Part shown: in pieces, positions 52,422 to 62,336 of the stretch
Position numbering within the stretch: the first letter of the stretch is position 1
Layout of the letters: every line of letters starts with the position of its first letter
NCBI GenBank assembly: GCA_964564015.1
Contig: CAZLZR010000002.1
Span: 62,001 to 126,000, forward strand
Source of the DNA: Acetivibrio sp964564015
GTDB lineage: Bacteria; Bacillota; Clostridia; Acetivibrionales; Acetivibrionaceae
Length of the DNA stretch: 64,000 nucleotides
Reading direction: 5' to 3'
Made by a program: the position numbers and the translations under genes
Notes under the pieces: model-generated
The model's database searches: none
What the model was told of the DNA's origin: nothing
What the model saw: only the letters and a program-made list of their open reading frames with translations

Positions 52422-53741
52422 CTAATCCTCAAGAATATATTTGTTAAACATGGCTTCTAAAACTTCCTGTCTTCCTGACACATTTTTGATCTCGTTAAGC
52501 TCTAAAGCATATTTTTCAAGCTCTTTAAACCCTACTTTTCCATCTACAATATCTTTTCCAATACCCATCTTATAGCTTTCATATCTTTCATCAATAAACT
52601 TTTCAAACTTAGCATCGGAAACCATCTTATATGCTACTTTAAGCCCTTTGGCAAAAGCATCCATACCTGCAATATGTGCATGGAACAGGTCAACTGGCTC
52701 AAAGGATCCCCTTCTGACTTTAGAGTCAAAATTCAGTCCTCCCGTTGTAAATCCGCCTGCCTTAAGAACTTCATACATAGCAAGGGTAGTATCATAGATA
52801 TTTGTCGGGAATTGATCAGTGTCCCATCCTAGAAGGAGATCGCCCTGGTTTGCATCAATACTTCCAAGCATACCGTTAATTCTCGAAACCGTCAGTTCAT
52901 GCTGGAAAGTATGTGCTGCAAGTGTGGCATGATTTGCTTCTATATTCATTTTGAAGTAATTCTCAAGACCGTAAGTCCTTAAGAAACCTATAACTGTAGC
53001 TGTATCAAAGTCATACTGGTGCTTTGTCGGTTCTTTTGGCTTAGGTTCAATCAGGAATTGCCCTTTAAAGCCTATTTCTTTTGCATAACTAACTGCCATT
53101 CCAAGGAACCTTCCCATATTGTCAAGTTCCAATTTCATATCAGTATTAAGTAAGGTTTCATAGCCTTCTCTTCCACCCCAGAACACATAGTTCTGACCAC
53201 CAAGTTCAAGGGTAATTTCCATAGCCTTTTTAACCTGAGCTGCTGCATATGCAAATACATCTGCATTCGGAGAAGTAGATGCACCATGGACAAATCTTGG
53301 GTTACCAAAAGCATTTGTTGTACCCCAGAGTAGTTTTACACTACTTGTTTTCATATAGTCCTTTATCAGTGCAACGATCTCATCAAGCCTTTTATTGGTC
53401 TCTCTAAGTGTTGAAGCTTCAGGTGCTATATCTCTATCATGAAAACAGAAAAATGGTACTCCCAGCTTTTCACACAGCTCGAAGTTCGCAGCCACCTTAG
53501 CCTTTGCAAGTTCCATTGGGTCTGATATGTTATCCCACGGTCTTACAGCAGTACCCGGCCCAAATGGGTCTGAGCCCGTTCCCTGAAAAGTATGCCAATA
53601 TGCAACAGCAAACCTTAAGTGTTCTTTCATTGTTTTACCGCCAATGACTTCGTCGGGATTATAGAACTTAAACGCTAGAGGATTGTCTGAATCCTTTCCT
53701 TCATATTTGATTTTCGGTACATTACTAAAATACTCTGCCAT
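52422..53741 (-). CDS. xylA: xylose isomerase
   Basis: 439 residues, the class II length. Catalytic and metal motifs: FFCFHDRDIAPEA with His and Asp, KLLWGTTNAFGNPRFVHGA, FLIEPKPKEPTKHQYDFD, MNIEANHATLAAHTFQHEL, and GSIDANQGDLLLGWDTDQFPTN. Converts D-xylose to D-xylulose. AAGGAGG precedes the ATG. Downstream of xylB in the same direction, separated by a 102-bp mobile repeat. Confidence 0.97.
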   Translation of the reverse strand: MAEYFSNVPKIKYEGKDSDNPLAFKFYNPDEVIGGKTMKEHLRFAVAYWHTFQGTGSDPFGPGTAVRPWDNISDPMELAKAKVAANFELCEKLGVPFFCFHDRDIAPEASTLRETNKRLDEIVALIKDYMKTSSVKLLWGTTNAFGNPRFVHGASTSPNADVFAYAAAQVKKAMEITLELGGQNYVFWGGREGYETLLNTDMKLELDNMGRFLGMAVSYAKEIGFKGQFLIEPKPKEPTKHQYDFDTATVIGFLRTYGLENYFKMNIEANHATLAAHTFQHELTVSRINGMLGSIDANQGDLLLGWDTDQFPTNIYDTTLAMYEVLKAGGFTTGGLNFDSKVRRGSFEPVDLFHAHIAGMDAFAKGLKVAYKMVSDAKFEKFIDERYESYKMGIGKDIVDGKVGFKELEKYALELNEIKNVSGRQEVLEAMFNKYILED

Positions 53742-53765
53742 GTATATTTCCTCCTTATTTTATTT

Positions 53766-53867
53766 AGGTATGACTAAAATATAAGTTCCTACTCTGGATA
53801 ACGAAAAAACTTGATTTAATAATGTTTTCAAAATATGAGAATAGGAAGTTATTTTTTCGTTATCCCT
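53766..53867 (-). mobile_element. 102-bp palindromic element, family P2 copy C
   Basis: Inverted copy of the element at 39008-39109, differing at only a handful of bases. It occupies most of the 177-bp gap between xylB and xylA; its inner hairpin (GGATAACGAAAAAA and its complement) could partly terminate or stabilise the xylB-xylA transcript. Confidence 0.8.
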
Positions 53868-53918
53868 TACTCAAAATGTGCATGTCTTTTCCGTTACTAC
53901 TTTTTAGGACAGTAAATT

Positions 53919-55445
53919 TTACAGTATAGCCGAAAGATCCGCAAATTCCTTTTTCAAAGAGTTATATAGACGTTTATAGATACCATAAAACTTGGTATAT
54001 TTAGCATTTAGTTCAAGATCCGAAACCTGCCTGGTATTTTCTTTTATTACTGCTTCACATGCCTCACTAATGTTGCTGTATATACCCGTTCCTACTCCAG
54101 CAAGAAGTGCTACTCCAAGTGCAGGACCCTCACTTGACTTTATGGTTGTAATATCAGTGCCGAATATATCAGCCTGCATTTTTCTCCACAATTCACTTTT
54201 TCCGCCACCACCTGAGGCTCTTACTTCAGAAACGTTAACACCCATTTCATTAATAATTTCAAGGCAATCTCTAAGGCTATATACAACACCTTCCATAATG
54301 GACCTCAAAACATCCTGTTTTTCATGCTTTGCTGTTAATCCGAAAAAGACACCCTTGGCATTAGGGTCAAGATGTGGCGTTCTTTCTCCCATCAGATAAG
54401 GTAAATAGATTAAACCATTACAGCCCGGGGCCACTTTTTCAGCTTCCCTGTCTATAATTACGTATGGATCTATTTTCATTAACTCTGCAGTTCTCTTTTC
54501 TTCTATACAGAAATTGTCACGGAACCACTTAAGAGATAGTCCGGCTCCCTGTGTAACCCCCATAATGTGCCAGGTATTTGGTACTGCATGACAAAAAGTA
54601 TGAACTCTACCCTTTGGATCAATAGTAACCTTTTCAGAAAATGCAAATACTACCCCTGAGGTTCCTATAGTGGATGATACCACCCCGGGTCTCACAATTC
54701 CATTTCCAACGGCTCCTGCTGCCTGGTCTCCTGCACCACCCACTACAGGAGTTCCTTCCTTCAGTCCGGTTAATGAAGCAGCATGCTTATTTACTTTCCC
54801 ACTAACTTCCTGAGACTCATAGAGTTCTCCCAGCATACTTTGACTAAGACCGAGTTTACTTATGACTTCATCACTCCACTTTCTTCCCGGTATATCCATA
54901 AACTGCATTCCACTGGCATCCGATACCTCTGTAGCAAATTCTCCTGTTAATTTAAATCTTATGTAGTCTTTAGGGAGAAGTATCTTATAAATCTTCTCAA
55001 AAATTTCAGGTTCATTATTTTTAACCCACATAACCTTTGAGGCTGTAAATCCCGTCAGTGCAGGGTTGGCAGTTATCTCAATCAGCCTTTCCTTCCCTAT
55101 GATTGAAGTAATCTGATCACACTCGGCAAAACTTCTCTGGTCGCACCATATAATTGCTTTCCTGAGCACTTTGCAATCCTTATCCAGAAGAACAGCCCCG
55201 TGCATCTGACCAGAAAGTCCGATTCCCTTAATAGAGGAAGCATCAATTCCGCTTTTGGAAATAACATGTTTAATAGATAAGTATGTTGCCCTCCACCAGT
55301 CTTCCGGTTCCTGCTCTGCCCATCCAATATGGGGCTGGTACAATGGATATTCCTCAAGGCTGCTTGCTATGGTATTTCCAAATTCATCATATAAAACCGT
55401 TTTTGTACCTGATGTACCTATATCTACTCCTAGTAAATATGACAA
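53919..55445 (-). CDS. xylB: xylulokinase
   Basis: 508 residues from TTG 55445 (GGGGGG 7 bases upstream; an ATG at 55460 has no ribosome site). FGGY-kinase motifs: LGVDIGTSGTKTVLYD, GLSGQMHGAVLLD, catalytic Asp in GGAGDQAAGAVGNG, GTSGVVFAFS, and RASGGGGKSELWRKMQADIFG. Phosphorylates xylulose to xylulose-5-phosphate. Follows the AraC-type response regulator by 31 bp. Confidence 0.96.
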   Translation of the reverse strand: MSYLLGVDIGTSGTKTVLYDEFGNTIASSLEEYPLYQPHIGWAEQEPEDWWRATYLSIKHVISKSGIDASSIKGIGLSGQMHGAVLLDKDCKVLRKAIIWCDQRSFAECDQITSIIGKERLIEITANPALTGFTASKVMWVKNNEPEIFEKIYKILLPKDYIRFKLTGEFATEVSDASGMQFMDIPGRKWSDEVISKLGLSQSMLGELYESQEVSGKVNKHAASLTGLKEGTPVVGGAGDQAAGAVGNGIVRPGVVSSTIGTSGVVFAFSEKVTIDPKGRVHTFCHAVPNTWHIMGVTQGAGLSLKWFRDNFCIEEKRTAELMKIDPYVIIDREAEKVAPGCNGLIYLPYLMGERTPHLDPNAKGVFFGLTAKHEKQDVLRSIMEGVVYSLRDCLEIINEMGVNVSEVRASGGGGKSELWRKMQADIFGTDITTIKSSEGPALGVALLAGVGTGIYSNISEACEAVIKENTRQVSDLELNAKYTKFYGIYKRLYNSLKKEFADLSAIL

Positions 55446-55476
55446 ACTAAATCCCCCCATTTTTTTATATCTTTAT

Positions 55477-56214
55477 TTAACTTTTATATTTCTTCATAAA
55501 CTCAGAAAAGCTTTGATTTGTATACTTCTTAAAACACTTGCCAAAATAATTAGGATCGGGAATTCCTACCATCTTTGCAGTCACATACATCATGCTTCCT
55601 TTTTTTGCATAAGCTATAGCCTTTTCCATTCTACATTCTGTTAGGTAATCAATAAGATTCACCCCTGTTTCAGCTTTAAACAGCCTGCTCAAATAGCTGG
55701 AGTTAAAGCCGAAGGTCTGAGCAATAACCGTTAAATCAAGATCTGGCCGGACATAGTTTTCGGCTATAAAGGACTTTATTTTATTAACAGTGTCTTTTTT
55801 ATGAACAATGGGCTCTTCTATCTCAGCCTTTTTTTGCTTTGAATCCAGATCCTTTGTAATCTTCAATAAAACATCTCTGATATCTTTACGCACGATAGGT
55901 TTTAATAAATACTCACATACTCCGATTCCAACACATTGCCTGGCATACCCAAAATCACTGAAAGCTGTGAGTACTATAATCTTCAGGTTTGGATAACGGC
56001 TAATTGCCAGTTTTGAAAATTCAATACCATCCATAAAAGGCATTTTAATATCCACAAAGGCAATATCGGGTAGTACTTGCTCCATGATATTGATAGCCTC
56101 AATACCACTTTCCGCTTCTCCCACTACTTCAATGTTCAGTTCTTCTCTTTTTAGTATGTTTTTCAATAAATTTCTGATTGATTTTTCGTCATCAATGATC
56201 AGAACTCTATACAT
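55477..56214 (-). CDS. YesN-type AraC-family response regulator
   Basis: 245 residues. Receiver 1-120 (IIDDEKSIRN, phospho-acceptor in IAFVDIKMPFMDG, LTAFSDFGYA, LLKPIVRKD) and C-terminal AraC domain with two HTH motifs (LTVIAQTFGFNSSYLSRLFKAETG, VTAKMVGIPDPNYFGKCFKKYTNQS). Short for YesN because the linker is brief. It lies 11 bp after its kinase. Probably activates the binding-protein/permease/GH3 and xyl genes. Confidence 0.93.
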   Translation of the reverse strand: MYRVLIIDDEKSIRNLLKNILKREELNIEVVGEAESGIEAINIMEQVLPDIAFVDIKMPFMDGIEFSKLAISRYPNLKIIVLTAFSDFGYARQCVGIGVCEYLLKPIVRKDIRDVLLKITKDLDSKQKKAEIEEPIVHKKDTVNKIKSFIAENYVRPDLDLTVIAQTFGFNSSYLSRLFKAETGVNLIDYLTECRMEKAIAYAKKGSMMYVTAKMVGIPDPNYFGKCFKKYTNQSFSEFMKKYKS

Positions 56215-56225
56215 TACTACCCCCC

Positions 56226-57971
56226 CTATATTGGGATTCTGATATCAACTAAACAATATTTGCCCTCTTCACTCTTAACTTCAAAGACTTCTTCTGCATC
56301 ATAATAATATCTAATTCTGTCCATAGTACCTTTAAAACCAAAGCTCTTTTTATTGTCCCCGTTCATTATTGAACTTATTTGCTCCTCACTCATGCCAACT
56401 CCCGTATCATACACGCCAATGTGCAATATACTGTCCTCTGCATAGACAGATATTTTTATTATTCCTTTTTCACCTTTTAGCCTTACTCCATGATACAAAC
56501 TATTTTCCACTAAAGGTTGAAGTATTAATTTGGGCACCTTAAAATCCAGCCAATCTTCCTGTAACTCATATTCATCCTCAAAAACATCATGATACCTCAA
56601 TTTTTGCAGCTTAAGGTAGTCTTGTATAATTGCAACCTCTTCCCGTATAGTAATTTCTCTGCTTCCCTTGCTTAAAAATCTCCTGTAAAAATTACCTAGA
56701 GTTTCAACAACATCATATATCTCATCTGCTGAGATCTCCAGTGCCAGGTCAGCAATAGAACCTAATGTGTTGTATAAAAAATGCGGGTTTATTTGCTCCT
56801 GAAGCACCTCCATCTCAGCCTTACGCATTATTTTTTCCTGCTCCAGCAATTCACGCATTATTTGATTAATTTCAACAAGACGGCTGTTTTTCATCATTAT
56901 TTCATTTTCTTTACTCACAAATCCAGAACTGTTTCCAGTCCCATTCTTACTGAATCCCAGTTTTTCAAGATTCATAAACTGCATAAGTCTCTCAATTGGA
57001 TTTGTAACAAAAACTGATATAAAAACACCGGTAACAACAATACATAAAATTGATAAAATAATCACTATGACTATAATGGCAATTGCTTGAACTGAGATAT
57101 ATCTAAAAAATGACACTCTATCAATTTCAGCTAACACAAAAGGAGTATTAGGAACGCGATAATAGGATAATACTCTTGTAACGCCAAAGCCCTGTTTAAT
57201 GTTTTGCTCAAATTCCTTCTTACCAATGCCTATTTTCTGGAATTGGTCAAGCTCCTCAGATTCTTTACTCCGGTCTAAAATATTTTTACCCTCTACATAG
57301 TACCAGAAATTTCTGTCATCACTTGTCATGTCATTAAAGGAATTTTCAAGCATGTCAACATTCAGGTTTATTGCAATTATTCCAATAGGTTTTTGAGTAT
57401 CCAGGTCGTTAATTATTCTTATAACGGAGATTAACGGTTCCCCAGACTTCCTCTCAAATGCACCGTCTCCATTAACTCTAATCACACAAGATCCACGCTT
57501 CTGAAGGATTTCTTTCTTCCACAACGGACTATAGACAAGGTTTAAATCAACATTTGTTACCTGTCTGGATATATGAATATACTCTTTATAATCTTTAAAG
57601 ATATAGATGGAGGACACGTAATTAAATTTATTGCTGATATCATACACAGCCATTAATGCATTATGATTAATCCTCGTATTTCCATGGCCCCTATCCCTCA
57701 AGTACTCAATTATATTACTGTTAGTCATTATAAGCTGGCTCATTGTATTTACAGCTTCAAATTCAACATTGAGATTGTTTCCAATAGAAATCATTGTATT
57801 ATAGTTACTCTCAAGAACATAATCCATCATATTTTTTTTAACTAAAAAATTATAGATAAAGTAGAGTGTAACGATATACGTAATAATAAGAACCAAAAAT
57901 AAGAATCTAATTTTGTCTTTTAGCCTTCTATTATAAAACCACCGAACGATTCTTTCTATTCTCTTCTTCAT
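56226..57971 (-). CDS. YesM-type sensor histidine kinase
   Basis: 581 residues. Membrane helices at about 20-42 and 290-315 enclose an extracellular sensor (dCache-like), then HAMP (FVTNPIERLMQFMNLE), His-kinase box QINPHFLYNTLGSIADL, and ATPase motifs LVENSLYHGVRLK, GVYDTGVGMSEEQ and GFKGTMDRIRYYY. This class typically senses sugars or sugar-loaded binding proteins. Ribosome site GGGG upstream of the ATG; the operon continues into the regulator and xylB. Confidence 0.93.
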   Translation of the reverse strand: MKKRIERIVRWFYNRRLKDKIRFLFLVLIITYIVTLYFIYNFLVKKNMMDYVLESNYNTMISIGNNLNVEFEAVNTMSQLIMTNSNIIEYLRDRGHGNTRINHNALMAVYDISNKFNYVSSIYIFKDYKEYIHISRQVTNVDLNLVYSPLWKKEILQKRGSCVIRVNGDGAFERKSGEPLISVIRIINDLDTQKPIGIIAINLNVDMLENSFNDMTSDDRNFWYYVEGKNILDRSKESEELDQFQKIGIGKKEFEQNIKQGFGVTRVLSYYRVPNTPFVLAEIDRVSFFRYISVQAIAIIVIVIILSILCIVVTGVFISVFVTNPIERLMQFMNLEKLGFSKNGTGNSSGFVSKENEIMMKNSRLVEINQIMRELLEQEKIMRKAEMEVLQEQINPHFLYNTLGSIADLALEISADEIYDVVETLGNFYRRFLSKGSREITIREEVAIIQDYLKLQKLRYHDVFEDEYELQEDWLDFKVPKLILQPLVENSLYHGVRLKGEKGIIKISVYAEDSILHIGVYDTGVGMSEEQISSIMNGDNKKSFGFKGTMDRIRYYYDAEEVFEVKSEEGKYCLVDIRIPI

Positions 57972-58038
57972 GACCCCTTTTAGAACACTGTCCTTATAAT
58001 AAATTTACAACTATTATATAAATGTACCTTTTGCTTAT

Positions 58039-58303
58039 CAAGAAAATTCGCTTTGCTCATGAATTTTCTTGTTCGCTAGGGAACCCTATGGTTCCCTTCG
58101 ACGGATGCTTCGCATCCCAGGATGCATGGGCGAGCAGTGTAGCGTAGCGAAACGACCAGCCTGAGCACCCAGGTCGCATGGGCGAGCAGTGCAGCGAAGC
58201 GGAACGACCAGCCCTCCTTAAACCGGGAAAGGGGAATCCCCTTTCCAAACCCCAGTATAGGAATTTACAAAAATAGGATTTTTATAAATTCCTATACTCC
58301 AAG
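58039..58303 (+). repeat. hairpin-chain repeat, family P1 copy 2
   Basis: 265 bp, the same five stems as 52234-52410 in the same order, plus exactly 88 extra bp: two 44-bp units at 58118-58161 and 58170-58213, separated by the 8 bases TGAGCACC that are part of the basic repeat. The two units differ from each other at about five positions. Confidence 0.85.
58118..58213 (+). repeat. paired 44-bp modules inside P1 copy 2
   Basis: Each unit has GCATGGGCGAGCAGTG and ends AACGACCAGCC. Both are GC-rich and absent from copy 1, and each sits directly after a CC dinucleotide of the basic repeat. Confidence 0.8.
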
Positions 58304-58440
58304 AAAAAATATTATTTCCAAATGCATGTGATAAATGCCATATATCAATGAGCATTGCTCGCTGTAGTCAAAAAGTAAACTTTTTTCCCTTAACATGTAA
58401 GCAACCAGAGCCCCAAAACGTTATATTGGGAAAGTTGAGT

Positions 58441-60549
58441 TTATAACTCAAAGGGAATTCTAACAGGTTCTTTCCCAGTGAGTTCTATACTTCGTTTATC
58501 AGGTCCACTCAGACCGACAAACAAGGTAAACTTTCTACTGTCAAGTACTTTTTCCCCTTTCAGGTTTACCGCCTTTAAACAATCAAAAGGAATGGTCATA
58601 GAAACCTGTTTTTCTTCATTGACTCCTAGAGTAACTCGCTTGAACCCACACAAACTAACATTTTTAACAGCATATATGGACTGTTCGTCTTTAATGTAGA
58701 TCTGAACAACCTCCTCCACAGCAACTCCCCCTTGGTTCTGAAGAGTTACATGAAGATCAATATCCTTTTCAATCTCTATAGCCCCCCTTATTTCTGCGTG
58801 CTTTAATACTACATCACTATAGGTCAAGCCGTATCCGAAGGGATATAAAGGAGTTTCTTCTATATAGCGGTAGGTTCTGTTTTTCATTGAGTAGTCTGTA
58901 AATGGCGGTTGATTTTCCAATGATTTGTAAAATGTCACAGGCAATTTCCCTGATGGCGACACATTACCGAACAAGACATCTGCTATAGCCTTACCACCTC
59001 TTGCACCTGGATACCATGTCAGTAAAATACCATTACAATGTTCCTGTGCATAGCTCAGGTTTATTGCACTTCCAGACATAAGGCAAAGTACTGTCGGCTT
59101 TCCAAGTGCCACTATTTTTTCTAAAAGTGTTTTTTGTACTTCCGGTAAATCAAGATCTTCCTTATCACCGGAGCCTTGATTGTTACCATCGTCCATTTCT
59201 TCGCCCTCAATGGTTTCGTCAAGTCCTAGGCACAGAATAACCAAATCACTATGCTCTGCAACAGTAACAGCCTCTACAAGACGGTCATTTGCATATGCCA
59301 AGACTTCAGTTCTGTCTCTAACCAGCTCACACCCTTTTGAATATAGTACTCTTACTTCATCTCCAACTTCATCCTGTATACCTTCAAGGAGGGTGATGTA
59401 TCTTGAAGAAGTTCCATAATAGTTTCCTTTCAATGCAAGTCTACTGTTTGCATTTGGTCCAATTACAGAAATTGTTTTTACAGTACCCTTGTTAATAGGC
59501 AAAATTCCGTCGTTTTTAAGCAGTACCGCACTTTTCCTTGCAGCCTCAATAGCTATCTCCTTGTGCTCACTACATTCCACAACCTCATAAGGTATATTAT
59601 CAAATTCATTATCCTCAAATAAACCCAGCTTGAATCTTGTTGTAAAGATTCTGACTGCTGCTCTTGTGATATGCTCTTCTGTTATTAATCCTTCTTTAAA
59701 AGCCACAAGCAAGGTTAAATAAACGTTACCGCAATTCAGATCACACCCCGCATCAATAGCTAGTGCCGCAGACTCTTCAGGTGTCTTTGTCACCATATGG
59801 TGCAGGTGGAAATCTTTTATTGCCCAGCAGTCGGATACTACATGCCCCTCAAAGCCCCATTTTTCTCTTAAAATGTCACGAAGCAGGGTATAACTTCCGC
59901 AGCAGGGTTCTCCGTTTGTTCTATTGTAACCTCCCATTACCGCTTCCACCTTACCATCCTTTACACAGGTCTCAAATGCAGGTAAATAGGTTTCCCACAA
60001 ATCCTTCTTAGTTACTTCTGCATTAAACTCATGCCGTAAATCCTCAGGACCGCTATGGACAGCAAAATGCTTTACACAAGCTGCTGTTAACATCACCTCT
60101 TTGTCTCCCTGCAGCCCTTTTATAAAGGCAACTCCCAGTTTACCGGTAAGAAATGGATCTTCTCCATAAGTTTCATGACCCCTTCCCCATCGAGGATCCC
60201 TGAATATGTTTATATTTGGGGACCACAAGGTAATTCCTTTGTAAATATCCCTGTCTTCATGCTTTGAACTTTCATTATATTTGGCTCTTGCTTCTATAGC
60301 AATTATATTTGCAATTTTCATCAGAAATTCATCATCAAACATTGCAGCAAGACCAATTGCCTGTGGAAAAACTGTAGCAGTTCCAGCTCGTGCAACTCCA
60401 TGCAAAGCTTCATTCCACCAGTTATATTCAGGAATTCCAAGCCTCTTGATAGCCGGAGAATTGTAGGTAAGCTGGCTAGCCTTCTCCTCCAATGTCATCT
60501 GTGCCACCAGGTCTTCTGCCTTTTTCTTATAATATGAATTTGATCTCAT
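58441..60549 (-). CDS. glycoside hydrolase family 3, probable beta-xylosidase
   Basis: 702 residues, no signal peptide, so cytoplasmic. GH3 N domain: YNWWNEALHGVARAG, SPNINIFRDPRWGRGHETYGEDP, ACVKHFAVHSGPE, nucleophile Asp in GHVVSDCWAI. GH3 C domain: VLLKNDGILPI, SVIGPNANSR, LTWYPGARGGKAIADVLFG, and a fibronectin-III-like end. NWWNEALHG and the size suit beta-xylosidases; beta-glucosidase is the alternative. Position among xyl genes and sugar permeases favours xylo-oligosaccharide hydrolysis. Confidence 0.9.
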   Translation of the reverse strand: MRSNSYYKKKAEDLVAQMTLEEKASQLTYNSPAIKRLGIPEYNWWNEALHGVARAGTATVFPQAIGLAAMFDDEFLMKIANIIAIEARAKYNESSKHEDRDIYKGITLWSPNINIFRDPRWGRGHETYGEDPFLTGKLGVAFIKGLQGDKEVMLTAACVKHFAVHSGPEDLRHEFNAEVTKKDLWETYLPAFETCVKDGKVEAVMGGYNRTNGEPCCGSYTLLRDILREKWGFEGHVVSDCWAIKDFHLHHMVTKTPEESAALAIDAGCDLNCGNVYLTLLVAFKEGLITEEHITRAAVRIFTTRFKLGLFEDNEFDNIPYEVVECSEHKEIAIEAARKSAVLLKNDGILPINKGTVKTISVIGPNANSRLALKGNYYGTSSRYITLLEGIQDEVGDEVRVLYSKGCELVRDRTEVLAYANDRLVEAVTVAEHSDLVILCLGLDETIEGEEMDDGNNQGSGDKEDLDLPEVQKTLLEKIVALGKPTVLCLMSGSAINLSYAQEHCNGILLTWYPGARGGKAIADVLFGNVSPSGKLPVTFYKSLENQPPFTDYSMKNRTYRYIEETPLYPFGYGLTYSDVVLKHAEIRGAIEIEKDIDLHVTLQNQGGVAVEEVVQIYIKDEQSIYAVKNVSLCGFKRVTLGVNEEKQVSMTIPFDCLKAVNLKGEKVLDSRKFTLFVGLSGPDKRSIELTGKEPVRIPFEL

Positions 60550-60562
60550 ATATTATTCTCCC

Positions 60563-61453
60563 TTATCCTTTCACTGCACCAGCAGTTAAACTTTTTTGAA
60601 TTTTAGTGCTCATAAATGAGTATAAAGCCAAAGTAGGGAAAGTTGCAATAACAAGTGCTGCCCCAATTGGTCCCCACTGGGTTGTATGTGCACCGGATAG
60701 TGTCTGAATACCAACAGATATAGTTCTGTATCTGGCATCATCAATAAAGATATTCGCAAACATCAACTCATTCCAGGATGACAAGAAGGTAAAAATTGCA
60801 ACTGTAGAAAGTGCAGGCTTCATAAGAGGAAGAATAATCCTGAAAAAGATTCCATACACACTGCACCCGTCAATACATGCTGACTCCTCAAGCTCTCTTG
60901 GAATATTTACAATAAAACCACCGCAAATCATTATGGACATGGCAAGTCCAAAAGCAGTATAGGGAATTATCAAAGCCTGATAAGAATTTGTCATATTTAG
61001 CTTATCAAGTATCAGATATACCGGCAAAATTGCTGCATGTATTGGAATGGTGAGACCTAGCATAAAAATATTGTTAACTGTCTTTCTCCCTTTCCATACA
61101 AGCCTTGTTAATGCATATGTTGCCATTAAAGCAACTATCAAAGTCAATATAATAGTTATGCTTGTTACAATAACACTATTTAGCATATAAAGAGCCATAT
61201 TACCTTTAGTTAAGGCATTCTGATAGTTTGACCATAACCATTCCTTTGGAAGCCCGATAATATTTTCCCCAAAAATCTCCCTATTACTTTTCAGGGAAAA
61301 TGTAAACATCCAGTACAATGGGAAAATATTAACCAATGCCCATATGCCAAGAACCGTATAAGTTAATATACTGCTCATTTTAATCTTTTTTAGGATTATT
61401 GCTTTAGTTGGAGTATGAAACTCATTCGTTACAGCTTTTATCTCTTTATCCAA
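60563..61453 (-). CDS. sugar ABC transporter permease (MalG-like)
   Basis: 296 residues from TTG 61453 (GAGGAGG 6 bases upstream; a longer frame begins at 61474). About six membrane helices and the permease EAA loop (ESACIDGCSVYGIFFRIILPLMKPA). Second inner-membrane subunit of the carbohydrate-uptake transporter-1 family. It ends 13 bp before the GH3 gene. No ATPase gene is nearby, so an MsmX-type shared ATPase encoded elsewhere is expected. Confidence 0.92.
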   Translation of the reverse strand: MDKEIKAVTNEFHTPTKAIILKKIKMSSILTYTVLGIWALVNIFPLYWMFTFSLKSNREIFGENIIGLPKEWLWSNYQNALTKGNMALYMLNSVIVTSITIILTLIVALMATYALTRLVWKGRKTVNNIFMLGLTIPIHAAILPVYLILDKLNMTNSYQALIIPYTAFGLAMSIMICGGFIVNIPRELEESACIDGCSVYGIFFRIILPLMKPALSTVAIFTFLSSWNELMFANIFIDDARYRTISVGIQTLSGAHTTQWGPIGAALVIATFPTLALYSFMSTKIQKSLTAGAVKG

Positions 61454-61454
61454 T

Positions 61455-62336
61455 TTAATCCTCCTCTGTACCAAAAGCTCTTTTAATGACTATTGCAAAA
61501 AAGAAACACAATGCTATTATTGATAAAGCAATTGCACTTCCAAATCCATAGCGATTCCAGTCAAAGATCATAGATACCATCAGGGTGCTTGGAACTTCAC
61601 TAGCTTTAGCAGGACCCCCTCTTGTCAATACATATATTAAATCAAAGGCCTTTAGTGAACCTGTTACTGCAAAAATAACACATACTTTAATAATTGGCTT
61701 TAGCATTGGAATAATAATATATCTTGCAAGCTGGCCTTCTGTTGCTCCTTCAACCTTTGCCGCTTCTCTAATCTCAGTTGGAATGGATTTAATACCGGCA
61801 TACATTAGAAGCATGTGATACCCGACGTATTGCCATATAATCGGCACAAACACTGATATCAATGCGGTATCCTGTTCTCCAAGCCAGGTCCTCGCATACT
61901 TCCCAAGCCCTAGAGAATTAAGTGCTACATTTACAATACCATACTCCGGATTGTAGATCTTTAGCCACAATTGTCCTATTACTACTGTAGATATTAATAC
62001 CGGCATGAAGAAAATCGCTACAAAAATCTTTTCCCCTTTTACTTTCTTTGAAAGCAGTAATGCCAAGCCAAGAGAAAGAGGAAGCTGTATAAACACCGAC
62101 AAGACTGCAAGAATTAAAGCATTTTGTAGAGATTTTGGAAATCTCGCTACCGGACTTGTTAATAATTCTATATAATTTCCTATTCCAACGAAACGTGACT
62201 GATTAACCCCATCCCATTCTAAAAGGCTATAATAGCCTGACATAAAAATAGGCATAATGATGATTGCAAAAAATAACAGGGAAGCCGGTAATATAAATAG
62301 AAATATTGCCAATTTATTTTGCCTAACAGAATTCAT
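61455..62336 (-). CDS. sugar ABC transporter permease (MalF-like)
   Basis: 293 residues; ATG at 62336 has better spacing from GGGGGG than the adjacent ATG at 62339. Six membrane helices and EAA loop (REAAKVEGATEGQLARYIIIPMLKP). Pairs with the following permease; its stop (GGATTAA) contains that gene's ribosome site, so translation is coupled. Confidence 0.92.
   Translation of the reverse strand: MNSVRQNKLAIFLFILPASLLFFAIIIMPIFMSGYYSLLEWDGVNQSRFVGIGNYIELLTSPVARFPKSLQNALILAVLSVFIQLPLSLGLALLLSKKVKGEKIFVAIFFMPVLISTVVIGQLWLKIYNPEYGIVNVALNSLGLGKYARTWLGEQDTALISVFVPIIWQYVGYHMLLMYAGIKSIPTEIREAAKVEGATEGQLARYIIIPMLKPIIKVCVIFAVTGSLKAFDLIYVLTRGGPAKASEVPSTLMVSMIFDWNRYGFGSAIALSIIALCFFFAIVIKRAFGTEED

Larger units (their letters stand above)
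57972..58440. other. intergenic region, GH3 gene to kinase
   Basis: 469 bp. The left half is the P1 hairpin-chain repeat (58039-58303); 58304-58440 is AT-rich with nothing recognised. The open frame within the repeat is not a gene. Confidence 0.5.

Noticed and set aside
58057..58248. 63-codon minus-strand frame inside the hairpin-chain repeat
   Set aside because: It is a translation of the P1 palindromes and the 44-bp units; copy 1 has no matching frame, and there is no ribosome site.
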